Shown here piece by piece: positions 1 through 6,620 of a stretch of 49,669 nt of DNA; positions within the stretch are counted from its first letter, which is position 1; every line of letters starts with the position of its first letter. The translations under genes and the position numbers were made by a program. The notes under the pieces were generated by a model. The model was not told the DNA's origin. It made no database searches and worked only from the letters and a program-made list of their open reading frames with translations. Location: contig WQZG01000017.1 of NCBI GenBank assembly GCA_009780855.1, positions 1-49,669 on the forward strand. The letters run 5' to 3'. Origin of the DNA: Treponema sp. (GTDB lineage Bacteria; Spirochaetota; Spirochaetia; Treponematales; Breznakiellaceae).

Positions 1-90
1 TGCTTGCTGCGCCGCTGCTTGCTGCGCCGCTGCTTGCTGCGCCGCTGCTTGCTGCGCCGCTGCTTGCTGCGCCGCTGCTTGCTGCGCCGA
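1..90. repeat. 15-bp tandem repeat, six copies
   Basis: The unit TGCTTGCTGCGCCGC occurs six times head to tail from the window edge. Only the last base of the last copy differs. It keeps the minus-strand reading frame, coding AQQAA. Because the array touches the edge, the full copy number is unknown. Arrays this uniform can change length by slippage. Confidence 0.95.
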
Positions 91-123
91 GTCCGATCCG
101 GTCTCTGTTAATTTTTGTTCCAT
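1..123 (-). CDS. N-terminus of an AQQAA-repeat protein (partial)
   Basis: Read on the minus strand, an ATG at 123-121 opens a frame that stays open to the window edge (41 codons). It starts MEQKLTETGSDS and then repeats a five-residue unit, AQQAA, once per 15 bp. The rest of the gene lies outside the window, so the function cannot be told. The repeat part would be helical or disordered and rich in Ala and Gln. No clear ribosome binding site precedes the ATG; a TATAAT box ends only 7 nt upstream of it, which would give a nearly leaderless transcript. The gene is divergent from the lipoprotein at 184. That the frame is translated is supported by the repeat length being a multiple of three and by the sensible non-repeat N-terminus. 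Confidence 0.5.
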   Translation of the reverse strand, partial: MEQKLTETGSDSAQQAAAQQAAAQQAAAQQAAAQQAAAQQA

Positions 124-144
124 GGGATAAATTATAATACGATA

Positions 145-169
145 ATTGAATGAATTCATCCCATTCAAT
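145..169. promoter_or_regulatory. Inverted repeat in a divergent promoter region
   Basis: ATTGAATG (145-152) and its exact complement CATTCAAT (162-169) are separated by 9 bp. The site lies between the divergent starts at 123 (minus) and 184 (plus) and covers the -35-like box and spacer of the plus-strand promoter. A dimeric regulator controlling both genes is an inference. Confidence 0.4.
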
Positions 170-174
170 ATACT
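146..174 (+). promoter_or_regulatory. Candidate sigma-70 promoter of the lipoprotein gene
   Basis: TTGAAT (146-151), a 17-bp spacer and TATACT (169-174) make a good housekeeping promoter. Transcription would start near 181, only about 3 nt before the ATG at 184, so the mRNA would be almost leaderless. This agrees with the absence of a ribosome binding site before that ATG. Confidence 0.5.
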
Positions 175-183
175 TACTTAATT

Positions 184-918
184 ATGCGTAAAAATTACCA
201 ATTCGGTATATCTTTTGTTTTTATAAGCATTGTTTTTTTCACAATTTTTTCCGGATGTGCGACCGCTGGCAATCAGGCGCTTTTTGGCAGCTCTCCTGTG
301 GCCCTGGTTTCCGTTGTTGCCAATAACGACATCAACTGGAGCGGCGAAGCGCCCACCAGCCGCCTTGTTATTACCAGAACCCAGCGCCGCGCCATGGATG
401 CTGACCCTGACCAAAACATTGCGACAGATACAGTTATTCTTATTGACGATGCCGGGGAAATTATACGAACAACACTGGAAACATCATCCAATATTGTTTT
501 TGCGCCTGCCTCTGATGTATTAAATGCCGCTTCCTACAAGGATGCCCGTCCCAATTCAAATCAAGCCAAGGACGAAATGGCCAAGCCCGAAGGTTTCCGT
601 TATGTATATTACAGGGATAATAATTTTTTATCCGGCTTTGCCTCGGAGACCGGAATAAATAGAATGCTTTTTGTCACCCTTAACCTGACCAAAAGCATGT
701 CATCGGGGTTCAGTAAAAACGGAACTGCCCGGGCCAATGTCAGTATGACGATCATGCTAAAGGACGAAACCGGTAAAACCCTTTTTAATAAGGTTTACGA
801 ATCAGCAAGCCGGGACGTTTTTAAGGTAGAAGGCGGCATGTATTCCGAATACGAGCTTAAGCAGTGTATGATTTCTGCGATACAAGATGCGTGTTATTAT
901 TTTTTGGATGATTTTTAA
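184..918 (+). CDS. Predicted lipoprotein of unknown function
   Basis: 244 residues. The N-terminus is basic (MRKN), followed by a hydrophobic stretch and a lipobox ending FSGCAT with the cysteine at about residue 25, so it should be cleaved by signal peptidase II and lipidated. I recognise no domain in the mature part. It carries a stretch typical of soluble beta-rich envelope proteins and no further membrane segment. It stands alone on the plus strand, divergent from the AQQAA-repeat gene and 44 nt ahead of the VIT gene. Start choice: ATG 184 is the only start that includes the signal peptide. No Shine-Dalgarno motif is visible and the promoter lies directly upstream. The lipoprotein call is firm; the role is unknown. 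Confidence 0.75.
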   Translation: MRKNYQFGISFVFISIVFFTIFSGCATAGNQALFGSSPVALVSVVANNDINWSGEAPTSRLVITRTQRRAMDADPDQNIATDTVILIDDAGEIIRTTLETSSNIVFAPASDVLNAASYKDARPNSNQAKDEMAKPEGFRYVYYRDNNFLSGFASETGINRMLFVTLNLTKSMSSGFSKNGTARANVSMTIMLKDETGKTLFNKVYESASRDVFKVEGGMYSEYELKQCMISAIQDACYYFLDDF

Positions 919-962
919 AGCAGGAATTGTTTTGGAACTATTGGAAAGGAGGCCTGTTGATT

Positions 963-1820
963 ATGGTAGATGCGAAAATTGCCGCCGCGCTGGCTGTGCA
1001 GCGCAGAGAAATTACAGAGTATTATGTGTATTCGGCTCTTGCGAAGATCTGCAAAGACCCGGGTAATGCCGCTGTTCTGCAGAATATAGCTGACGAAGAA
1101 AAAAAGCACGCGCAGTTCTGGCAAAACAAAACCGGGACAGAGGCGAAACCTTCGCGCTTTAAGATATTCCATACTGTGTTAAGGGCCCGCATTCTGGGAT
1201 TGACTTTTACCCTCAAACAAATGGAAAAAACCGAAAAAAAGATCTCCCTCGCTACAGGCAATTTGGCCGAACATTTCCCCGGAGCCGATACAATTATGCG
1301 GGACGAGGCAGATCACGAAAAAAAACTTATTAACATGCTGGACGAAGAACGGCTTCGTTACGCGGGTTCGGTGGTGCTTGGGCTCAACGATGCACTTGTG
1401 GAACTGACCGGCTCCCTTGCCGGTTTTACACTGGCGCTCGGCAATACCAGGCTTATCTCCCTTGCCGGCCTTGTTACCGGCGTATCAGCTTCCTTTTCAA
1501 TGGCGGCTTCCGAGTTCCTATCGTGCAGGGCGGAGAACGATCCCAGGGCCGCCAAATCCGCGTTGTATACCGGCATTGCCTATGTAATTACAGTTGCAAT
1601 ACTTATATTACCTTTCCTGCTGCTGCCAAACAAATTTGCCGCTCTTGGAATTACACTTTTGGCCGCTGTGCTGATCATTCTTGTTTTTAATTATTACCTT
1701 GCCACCGCCCGCGATCTTGATTTTAAATCACGGTTCCTGGAAATGACAGCAATCAGTATTGGAGTCGCGCTGCTTTCTTTTGGGATTGGTTTTATTCTGA
1801 ACAAGGTATTGGGAGTATAG
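963..1820 (+). CDS. Ferritin-like/VIT1-CCC1 fusion, probable Fe/Mn transporter
   Basis: 285 residues. Residues about 1-130 form a ferritin-like (rubrerythrin-type) four-helix domain with carboxylate/His motifs such as DEEKKHAQFW and DEADHEKKL. The rest matches the VIT1/CCC1 family: a start with LNDALVELTGSLAGFTLALG, then roughly five membrane segments and a hydrophobic C-terminus. Family members move Fe2+ or Mn2+ across membranes, and the attached ferritin-like domain probably senses or delivers iron. ATG 963 is chosen because GGAAAGGAGG (943-952) lies 10 nt upstream; a frame extension to 927 has no such site. It is monocistronic by layout. Direction of transport and exact metal are inferred from the family. 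Confidence 0.85.
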   Translation: MVDAKIAAALAVQRREITEYYVYSALAKICKDPGNAAVLQNIADEEKKHAQFWQNKTGTEAKPSRFKIFHTVLRARILGLTFTLKQMEKTEKKISLATGNLAEHFPGADTIMRDEADHEKKLINMLDEERLRYAGSVVLGLNDALVELTGSLAGFTLALGNTRLISLAGLVTGVSASFSMAASEFLSCRAENDPRAAKSALYTGIAYVITVAILILPFLLLPNKFAALGITLLAAVLIILVFNYYLATARDLDFKSRFLEMTAISIGVALLSFGIGFILNKVLGV

Positions 1821-1867
1821 CAGGGCAGCGATTAAGGGTTTACAATCGGGGATTTGCTATTGAGAGT

Positions 1868-2063
1868 TTACAGCAGGACCTCGGCCAGGTAAGCGCTGCC
1901 TTCCAGGTAATAACCTGTTTCCAGGTCTTCGATTTTTTCGATGATTCCCCTGTCAAGCAAAAACTGAACCGACTCGCATATGTCAGTATTGTTTTTTTTC
2001 CATGACAAATGCGAGAAGATTTCCCAGTTTTACATAGATCATGAATCTTTGTTTTTCTGTCAC
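1868..2063 (-). pseudogene. Small frameshifted gene, interrupted at an A8 run
   Basis: On the minus strand a GTG at 2063-2061, preceded by GGGAG at good spacing, starts a frame MTEKQRFMIYVKLGNLL that meets a stop just after a run of eight A residues (plus-strand T8 at 1992-1999). If one A is removed, the frame continues as NNTDICESVQFLLDRGIIEK and on to a natural stop at 1868, giving about 64 residues. The composition and hydrophobic spacing of the second half look like real protein. It follows the DUF3791-like gene by 25 nt, so the two probably form a pair. It could be a pseudogene, a sequence error, or a gene whose product is made by slippage at the A run. Function unknown. Confidence 0.5.
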
Positions 2064-2088
2064 GGTTTTTCGCTCCCGTGGTATAGCA

Positions 2089-2298
2089 TCATTTGGCGGT
2101 TCTCGCGGCTGCCATTTCAATCAGTTCATTAACAACATCTTCGTTGGATTGGGTATGCAGCGCTTCATAACATTCGTCAAGATAATTAAGTCCTCCGTCA
2201 GACAGCAGCCGTTCGGCAGTCTTTGATATTGATATTTCCTGTTTTTTTGCATAAGCACTCAGGATCATTGCTGTCCAGATTTCTTTGGAATTAATCAT
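2089..2298 (-). CDS. Small DUF3791-like protein
   Basis: 69 residues. The pattern of an aromatic/aliphatic N-terminal helix, then YAKKQEISISKTAERLLSDGG, then LDECYEALHTQSNEDVVNEL resembles DUF3791, a family of small proteins of unknown role often found beside other tiny accessory genes. The assignment is by eye and moderate. The ATG at 2298 has no clear Shine-Dalgarno; TATAAT at 2312-2307 (minus strand) ends 8 nt before it. Downstream on the same strand lies the frameshifted small gene at 1868-2063, suggesting a two-gene unit such as a toxin-antitoxin-like module, which is only inference. Confidence 0.55.
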   Translation of the reverse strand: MINSKEIWTAMILSAYAKKQEISISKTAERLLSDGGLNYLDECYEALHTQSNEDVVNELIEMAAARTAK

Positions 2299-2339
2299 TT
2301 TCCAAAATTATAATTGATCGGGCAGATTTTTTTAAATGG

Positions 2340-2400
2340 AAAAAAAGAGCGGTAAACGATCGCCGCTTAATATAACGCGCCAACCGCTAACCGCCCTCTT
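2340..2400 (-). terminator. Rho-independent terminator of the binding-protein gene
   Basis: On the minus strand AAGAGGGCGGTTAGCG can pair, with a two-base bulge, with CGTTTACCGCTCTT, and the stem ends in seven U residues (plus-strand A run 2340-2346). It lies 30-90 nt after the stop of the solute-binding protein gene at 2432. Confidence 0.6.
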
Positions 2401-2431
2401 AATTCCGAATTCCGAATTCAGAATTTCGAAT

Positions 2432-3754
2432 TTATTTGGTCAGCCTGTTAATCAGATCCATAACCTGCTGGGCGCCCTGGGCGCTGGTGATCTTGCCGTA
2501 TGCTACGTTCTGGTAGATAAGGAACAGCCCTGCGTTCCATTCGGTGTCGCTGGGCATATTCGGGTTGCGCGGACCGGCGTGTTTGCCGGCTACGTCCAAA
2601 TATCCGGCCTGTTTTTTTGTTGAATCATCGGCGTTGGCCAGTATTGCTGCACGGCCTGCCGGTGTTACAGGAATACCGTAGCTGGTGCCAAGGAAACCCC
2701 ACACCACCGGGTCATTGATGTAATAGCTGAGGAACTGCACTGCGGCCTGGGGGTTCTTGGAATTCTTGTTGATAGCCATCATCTGGCTCATCTGTCCCCA
2801 GAGGCGGTTGCCGACTGCGGCGTTGGGAAGTTCGATCAGTTCGAGATCATCGGGTGTCGCGTTGGAATAACCGGTGATCTGGTTGGACCATGTCTGCATG
2901 ACCGCAGTCTTGCCCGCAATCAGGGACGAGGTGGCTTCGCTGGTCTCGGCGTAATCTGCCGCGACTCCTGCGGGCGGAATAAGTCCGTCATTGCGCCACT
3001 TTGCCCACATGTCGAAGTACTTCTGGACATCGGCCGCTGTAAGGTGGGTCTGTGTTCCGTCCCACATGTCGGTGCCGTTGTCGCCGCACCAGTAACCAAA
3101 GAATACGGAACCGGTTACTGTGGCGCCGTTATCGGTCATGGCATAAACGCCGGCCGGAAGCTTGGCCTGTACCTGGCGGAGCCAGGCGTCAAATTCTGCC
3201 CAGGTCATGGAAACATTGGGCATGGGGGCGCCGACTCTTTCGAGCAGGGACTTGTTGTACATAAGCGCGGGCATGTTGGTGGCGACCGGAAGCGCATAAA
3301 GAATACCGCTTCTGGTTCCGGCCTGGACTGCCGCAGCGTCTACTTTGGAAATATCAAGCACGCCGCTCTTTACATAGGAATCCAGGGGAAGAAGAAGATC
3401 TTCGATCCCGGGGGCCTTGTTGATCTGATCGCTGATTCCGAAGTTGGAAAAATCACCGCCGACCTGAACAATATCAACCGCCATTCCGCCGGCGAACTGA
3501 GTCCGGAATTTGTCGAAATGCTCGTTGGTTCCAGGCGCCGGTTCTCCGGCGACCACAATGCCGGTCCTTTCTGTAAATACGTCAATGGCCTGCTGTACAG
3601 CCTTGAGCCTGGACTCGGCGCCCCAGAATGACCAGCGAACCACGGAAGTTCCGGGAGCGGCAGCGGCAGTCTGCGTTGTCTGCGAATTGCCTCCGGCAAA
3701 GACGACAGAGCCTGCGATTGCAAACACTGCCAAAAGCAACATTATTCTTTTCAT
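2432..3754 (-). CDS. Sugar ABC transporter solute-binding protein (family 1)
   Basis: 440 residues. The signal peptide MKRIMLLLAVFAIAGSVVFA ends in a signal-peptidase-I-like VFA site, and the following GGNSQ has no lipobox cysteine, so it may be periplasmic rather than lipid-anchored. The mature protein has the family-1 extracellular solute-binding layout (MalE/UgpB-like): an early WSFWGAE segment, GGMAVDIVQVGGD, MPALMYNKSLL and a late QAAVQFLSYYI segment. It delivers a sugar or oligosaccharide to the two permeases encoded upstream. The start is ATG 3754, because GGAGG lies 5 nt before it; an ATG four codons earlier overlaps that ribosome binding site. It is the last gene of the GH43-permease-permease-binding protein set. 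The GH43 enzyme hints at arabino- or xylo-oligosaccharides, but the substrate is not shown. Confidence 0.9.
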   Translation of the reverse strand: MKRIMLLLAVFAIAGSVVFAGGNSQTTQTAAAAPGTSVVRWSFWGAESRLKAVQQAIDVFTERTGIVVAGEPAPGTNEHFDKFRTQFAGGMAVDIVQVGGDFSNFGISDQINKAPGIEDLLLPLDSYVKSGVLDISKVDAAAVQAGTRSGILYALPVATNMPALMYNKSLLERVGAPMPNVSMTWAEFDAWLRQVQAKLPAGVYAMTDNGATVTGSVFFGYWCGDNGTDMWDGTQTHLTAADVQKYFDMWAKWRNDGLIPPAGVAADYAETSEATSSLIAGKTAVMQTWSNQITGYSNATPDDLELIELPNAAVGNRLWGQMSQMMAINKNSKNPQAAVQFLSYYINDPVVWGFLGTSYGIPVTPAGRAAILANADDSTKKQAGYLDVAGKHAGPRNPNMPSDTEWNAGLFLIYQNVAYGKITSAQGAQQVMDLINRLTK

Positions 3755-3778
3755 AAAATCCTCCATAAAAATATTACC

Positions 3779-3793
3779 AGGGTAAACTACCCT
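3779..3793. promoter_or_regulatory. Small intercistronic hairpin before the binding-protein gene
   Basis: AGGGTA (3779-3784) and its complement TACCCT (3788-3793) flank a 3-nt loop and overlap the stop codon of the upstream permease gene. A hairpin at this place could stabilise or process mRNA so that more binding protein than permease is made; this is inference. Confidence 0.35.
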
Positions 3794-4653
3794 TTAATAC
3801 CCGTTGTGGTAATGCCCTGCACAAAATACTTCTGCAGGGAGAAAAATAAAATAAACGAAGGTACAAGCGACAGAACCGACATTGCGAACATGGAACCCCA
3901 CGAGGAAACCCCTGACGAATCAAGGAACAGCCTTAGTCCGAGAGGCACCGTAAACAGATGCGGAGAGTTAAGGAAGATCATCTGGCTGAAGAAATCATCC
4001 CAGGTCCAGAGGAAGGTGAACAGAACGGTCGTGATGACCGGCGGAATGCTTAACGGCATAATGATCTTAAGGTATATTCCGAATTTACCGCAGCCGTCAA
4101 TGTAGGCCGACTCGTCCATGTCTTTGGGAAGGCTGCGTATAAACTGCACAAGCAGGAAAATAAAAAACGCGTCTCCGCCGAAAAACTTCGGAACGATAAA
4201 CGGATAATAGGTATTGATCCAGCCGAACACCCTAAAAATAATGTAGCGCGGAATTGTTGTAACGTGTCCCGGCAGCATCAGGGTCATCAGCATTATAGCG
4301 AACCAAAAGTTGCGTCCCGCGAATTTGAGCCGCGCAAAAGCGTACGCGGAAATTGAACAAAAAATCGCGTTGGCAATTACGCAGCCGATGCAGATGATAA
4401 ATGAATTGATAAAGAACCGGCCAAAGGGAACATTGGCGGCGCCCTTCCAGCCTTCACTGTAGTTCTTAAAAGTCCATATTTTTGGCAGCAGGCCCGGGTC
4501 GCTGAATATCTGGTTGGCTTCCTTGAAGGACGCCATGATCAGCCAGATTATCGGATAAAGCATTCCGATTCCAAGCAGAATAATTACCAGATGCGATACA
4601 GAAGTTTTGGCTATGGCAAGCGGCTTGATTTTCTTTTTCATTATTATTTTCAT
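3787..4653 (-). CDS. Sugar ABC transporter permease, MalG-like
   Basis: 288 residues with six predicted membrane segments, the first at about residues 15-35. The cytoplasmic EAA loop is seen as ESAYIDGCGKFGIYLKIIMP, which docks on the ATPase subunit. It belongs to the carbohydrate-uptake permeases of the MalG type (COG0395) and pairs with the MalF-type protein encoded just upstream, with which it overlaps by 4 nt (translational coupling). No ATPase gene is present in the cluster, so a shared MsmK/MalK-type ATPase encoded elsewhere is probably used. Confidence 0.9.
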   Translation of the reverse strand: MKIIMKKKIKPLAIAKTSVSHLVIILLGIGMLYPIIWLIMASFKEANQIFSDPGLLPKIWTFKNYSEGWKGAANVPFGRFFINSFIICIGCVIANAIFCSISAYAFARLKFAGRNFWFAIMLMTLMLPGHVTTIPRYIIFRVFGWINTYYPFIVPKFFGGDAFFIFLLVQFIRSLPKDMDESAYIDGCGKFGIYLKIIMPLSIPPVITTVLFTFLWTWDDFFSQMIFLNSPHLFTVPLGLRLFLDSSGVSSWGSMFAMSVLSLVPSFILFFSLQKYFVQGITTTGIKG

Positions 4654-5639
4654 TCTCCGCTCCCGTAGCTCACCAGAGAGCCGGAAAATTTAAAGGTCAG
4701 GAAGGTGCAGCCGGCTATTATTATCAGAAGCACCCACGCCATGGCCGACGCATAACCCATTTGTCCGTACGCGAACCCGCGCTGGTACAGGTACAGGCTG
4801 TAGAACATGGTCGAATCAATCGGGCCGCCGGTGCCGCCGGAAATAATGTAGGCCTGCGTAAACGACTGGAAGGCGCCGATCATCTGCATGACAAAGTTAA
4901 AAAATACAATCGGGGAGAGCGATGGCAGTGTGATATGGGTAAACTGTTTGAACTTGCCCGCGCCGTCAACACTGGCGGCTTCGTAGTATTCAGCGGGGAT
5001 CTGCTTGAGTCCGGCAAGAAAGATAATCATCGAAGAACCGAACTGCCATACCGACAGCAGCACAAGCGTATAGATGGCGTATTGGGGGCTGGAAATCCAG
5101 GAGGGCGGATTTGCCATTCCAAAGGAAACCTGTTTTATTATCATATTGATCACGCCGTCGCCGGAGAAAAGGCGCCGCCACAAAACCGCAATCGCAACCG
5201 AACCGCCCAGCAGGGTCGGTATATAGTAAATGGTTCTGTAAAACGGAATCGCCTTGAGTTTCTGGTTCATAAGCATGGCGACTGCCAGGGCGAACACCAG
5301 TTTGATGGGAACAGAGACGAATACGTACCGCAGGGTAACAAAAAGCGAATTTATGAACCTTTCGTCCCTGACAAAGTCGGCGTTTCCGATAAACATTACA
5401 AAGTAATTGCGCAGTCCGATAAATTTGGGCGCCTGTATCATGTTGTACTGTGTAAAAGAAAGATACAAAGAATAAATCATGGGATAGATTGTTAGCATAA
5501 AAAATCCCAGGAGCCAGGGAACAAGAAAGGCATAGGAAGACAAATTATCCCTAATCTTTCTGGCATAGTACCGTTTGGTGTGAACCTGTTTTATACGCGC
5601 CGGATTCTGTCCGGGGCCGGCTGATTGGCTGGTCATCAT
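4650..5639 (-). CDS. Sugar ABC transporter permease, MalF-like
   Basis: 329 residues with about six membrane segments starting near residue 35 and the EAA motif EAASVDGAGKFKQFTHITLP. It is a MalF/UgpA-type inner-membrane permease (COG1175). The start is placed at ATG 5639 because GAAGGAAA lies 3-10 nt upstream; an in-frame TTG at 5651 is part of that upstream region. It is the first transporter gene after GH43; the 82-nt gap holds two 12-bp direct repeats and a TTGACA box, so transcription may start or be controlled here. Confidence 0.9.
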   Translation of the reverse strand: MMTSQSAGPGQNPARIKQVHTKRYYARKIRDNLSSYAFLVPWLLGFFMLTIYPMIYSLYLSFTQYNMIQAPKFIGLRNYFVMFIGNADFVRDERFINSLFVTLRYVFVSVPIKLVFALAVAMLMNQKLKAIPFYRTIYYIPTLLGGSVAIAVLWRRLFSGDGVINMIIKQVSFGMANPPSWISSPQYAIYTLVLLSVWQFGSSMIIFLAGLKQIPAEYYEAASVDGAGKFKQFTHITLPSLSPIVFFNFVMQMIGAFQSFTQAYIISGGTGGPIDSTMFYSLYLYQRGFAYGQMGYASAMAWVLLIIIAGCTFLTFKFSGSLVSYGSGE

Positions 5640-5675
5640 AATTTCCTTCAAGTACTATACATTATTGGCAATAAC

Positions 5676-5709
5676 AATGCTAATCAAATATTGTCAAAAT
5701 GCTAATCAA
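5676..5709. promoter_or_regulatory. Paired 12-bp direct repeats, candidate operator
   Basis: AATGCTAATCAA occurs at 5676-5687 and again, unchanged, at 5698-5709, with a 22-bp period, so the two copies sit on the same face of the helix. A minus-strand TTGACA box (5697-5692) lies between them. The position, directly upstream of the MalF-like gene and downstream of GH43, suits a sugar-responsive regulator. Confidence 0.45.
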
Positions 5710-5721
5710 TAATTGCGAATT

Positions 5722-6612
5722 TCATGAAATTATGGATTTTCCCGGCTTTATCGCGCCATTTTCTTCTTCCATCTCAATGTAGATAGGTCTTTCGAACGGC
5801 GATTTATTGGGCGTGTGAACCGCAAGGTAAAGCGTTCCTTCAAACGACCGGAAGAACATCCCGTGGCCGCCGTCTGCACTGTAGAGCGGCTGCGGCATTT
5901 GTTTCCATGGGCCCTGGATCTGTCCGGATTCCGAGTATGCCAGCCCGATCCGGTATTTGCCGTCCGGCCCAAAAGACGACCAGAGCATAAAAAGGGCGCC
6001 GTCCGCTGACCTGTACAAATTGGGGCCGTCGGTCACATAGGAGCGGGCCGGCCGGTTTTTTAGCGGAGAAGCCCAGACCGCCTCGCTTGCCCTGAACAGC
6101 AGTTCAGGTTTGCCTGCCGCGGATTTTAAATCACCGGCCAAAGGCATCAGGCAAATTTCGCCGTCGCCGACCTGCTGCCATTCGTGGCAGAAGATCATCC
6201 AGGGTCTGCCTTCTTTATCGATGTAAAGGGTGCCGTCAAGACATTCCCATTCCGCCGGAGTTACAGGCCCGTCGCTGTAGGGAACAAAAGGATCGCTTAG
6301 GCTTTTTGTTTTTAAAACAGCTGTGCCGCGGCGGCTTGATTTGGGTTTAAATGTAGCGAACATGTAAAATTCATTTTGGTATTTATAAACCTCAGGCGCC
6401 CAAAAATTGGTCTCCGACCAAAAATCCTGCGGAGGGCGGAAGCAGGGGAAAGGTCCGTCAAATTCAGTAAGGCTGCCTTTGCTTACATACATATCAAACC
6501 CTATGCCTTTTGAGCGCCAGATGTCCTTGTCTGTAGAGCCAAAAAGATAATAGCTGGAATTTTCTGTCAGTACGAACGGATCCCTAATCTGAATATCACT
6601 AAGGTGCGGCAT
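5722..6612 (-). CDS. Glycoside hydrolase family 43-like enzyme
   Basis: 296 residues, no signal peptide, so probably cytoplasmic. It shows the five-bladed-propeller signature of GH43: the early IRDPFVL (catalytic base Asp), NFWAPEVY in blade 2, ECLDGTLYIDKEGRPWMIF (pKa-modulating Asp region) and GDGEICL, which would hold the acid Glu. Such enzymes cleave arabinose or xylose from plant oligosaccharides, matching an uptake system that brings oligosaccharides in. It starts 9 nt after the pheS stop without a visible Shine-Dalgarno, so coupling to pheS translation is possible. The exact specificity cannot be told. Confidence 0.8.
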   Translation of the reverse strand: MPHLSDIQIRDPFVLTENSSYYLFGSTDKDIWRSKGIGFDMYVSKGSLTEFDGPFPCFRPPQDFWSETNFWAPEVYKYQNEFYMFATFKPKSSRRGTAVLKTKSLSDPFVPYSDGPVTPAEWECLDGTLYIDKEGRPWMIFCHEWQQVGDGEICLMPLAGDLKSAAGKPELLFRASEAVWASPLKNRPARSYVTDGPNLYRSADGALFMLWSSFGPDGKYRIGLAYSESGQIQGPWKQMPQPLYSADGGHGMFFRSFEGTLYLAVHTPNKSPFERPIYIEMEEENGAIKPGKSIIS

Positions 6613-6620
6613 TTGATGTA

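Noticed and set aside
1-90. CRISPR-like array
   Set aside because: The 15-bp units are back to back without spacers and keep a reading frame; this is a coding tandem repeat.
4761-5495. Long open frame on the plus strand (244 codons)
   Set aside because: It is antisense to the MalF-like permease, has no recognisable motif and a basic, low-hydrophobic composition typical of a shadow frame.
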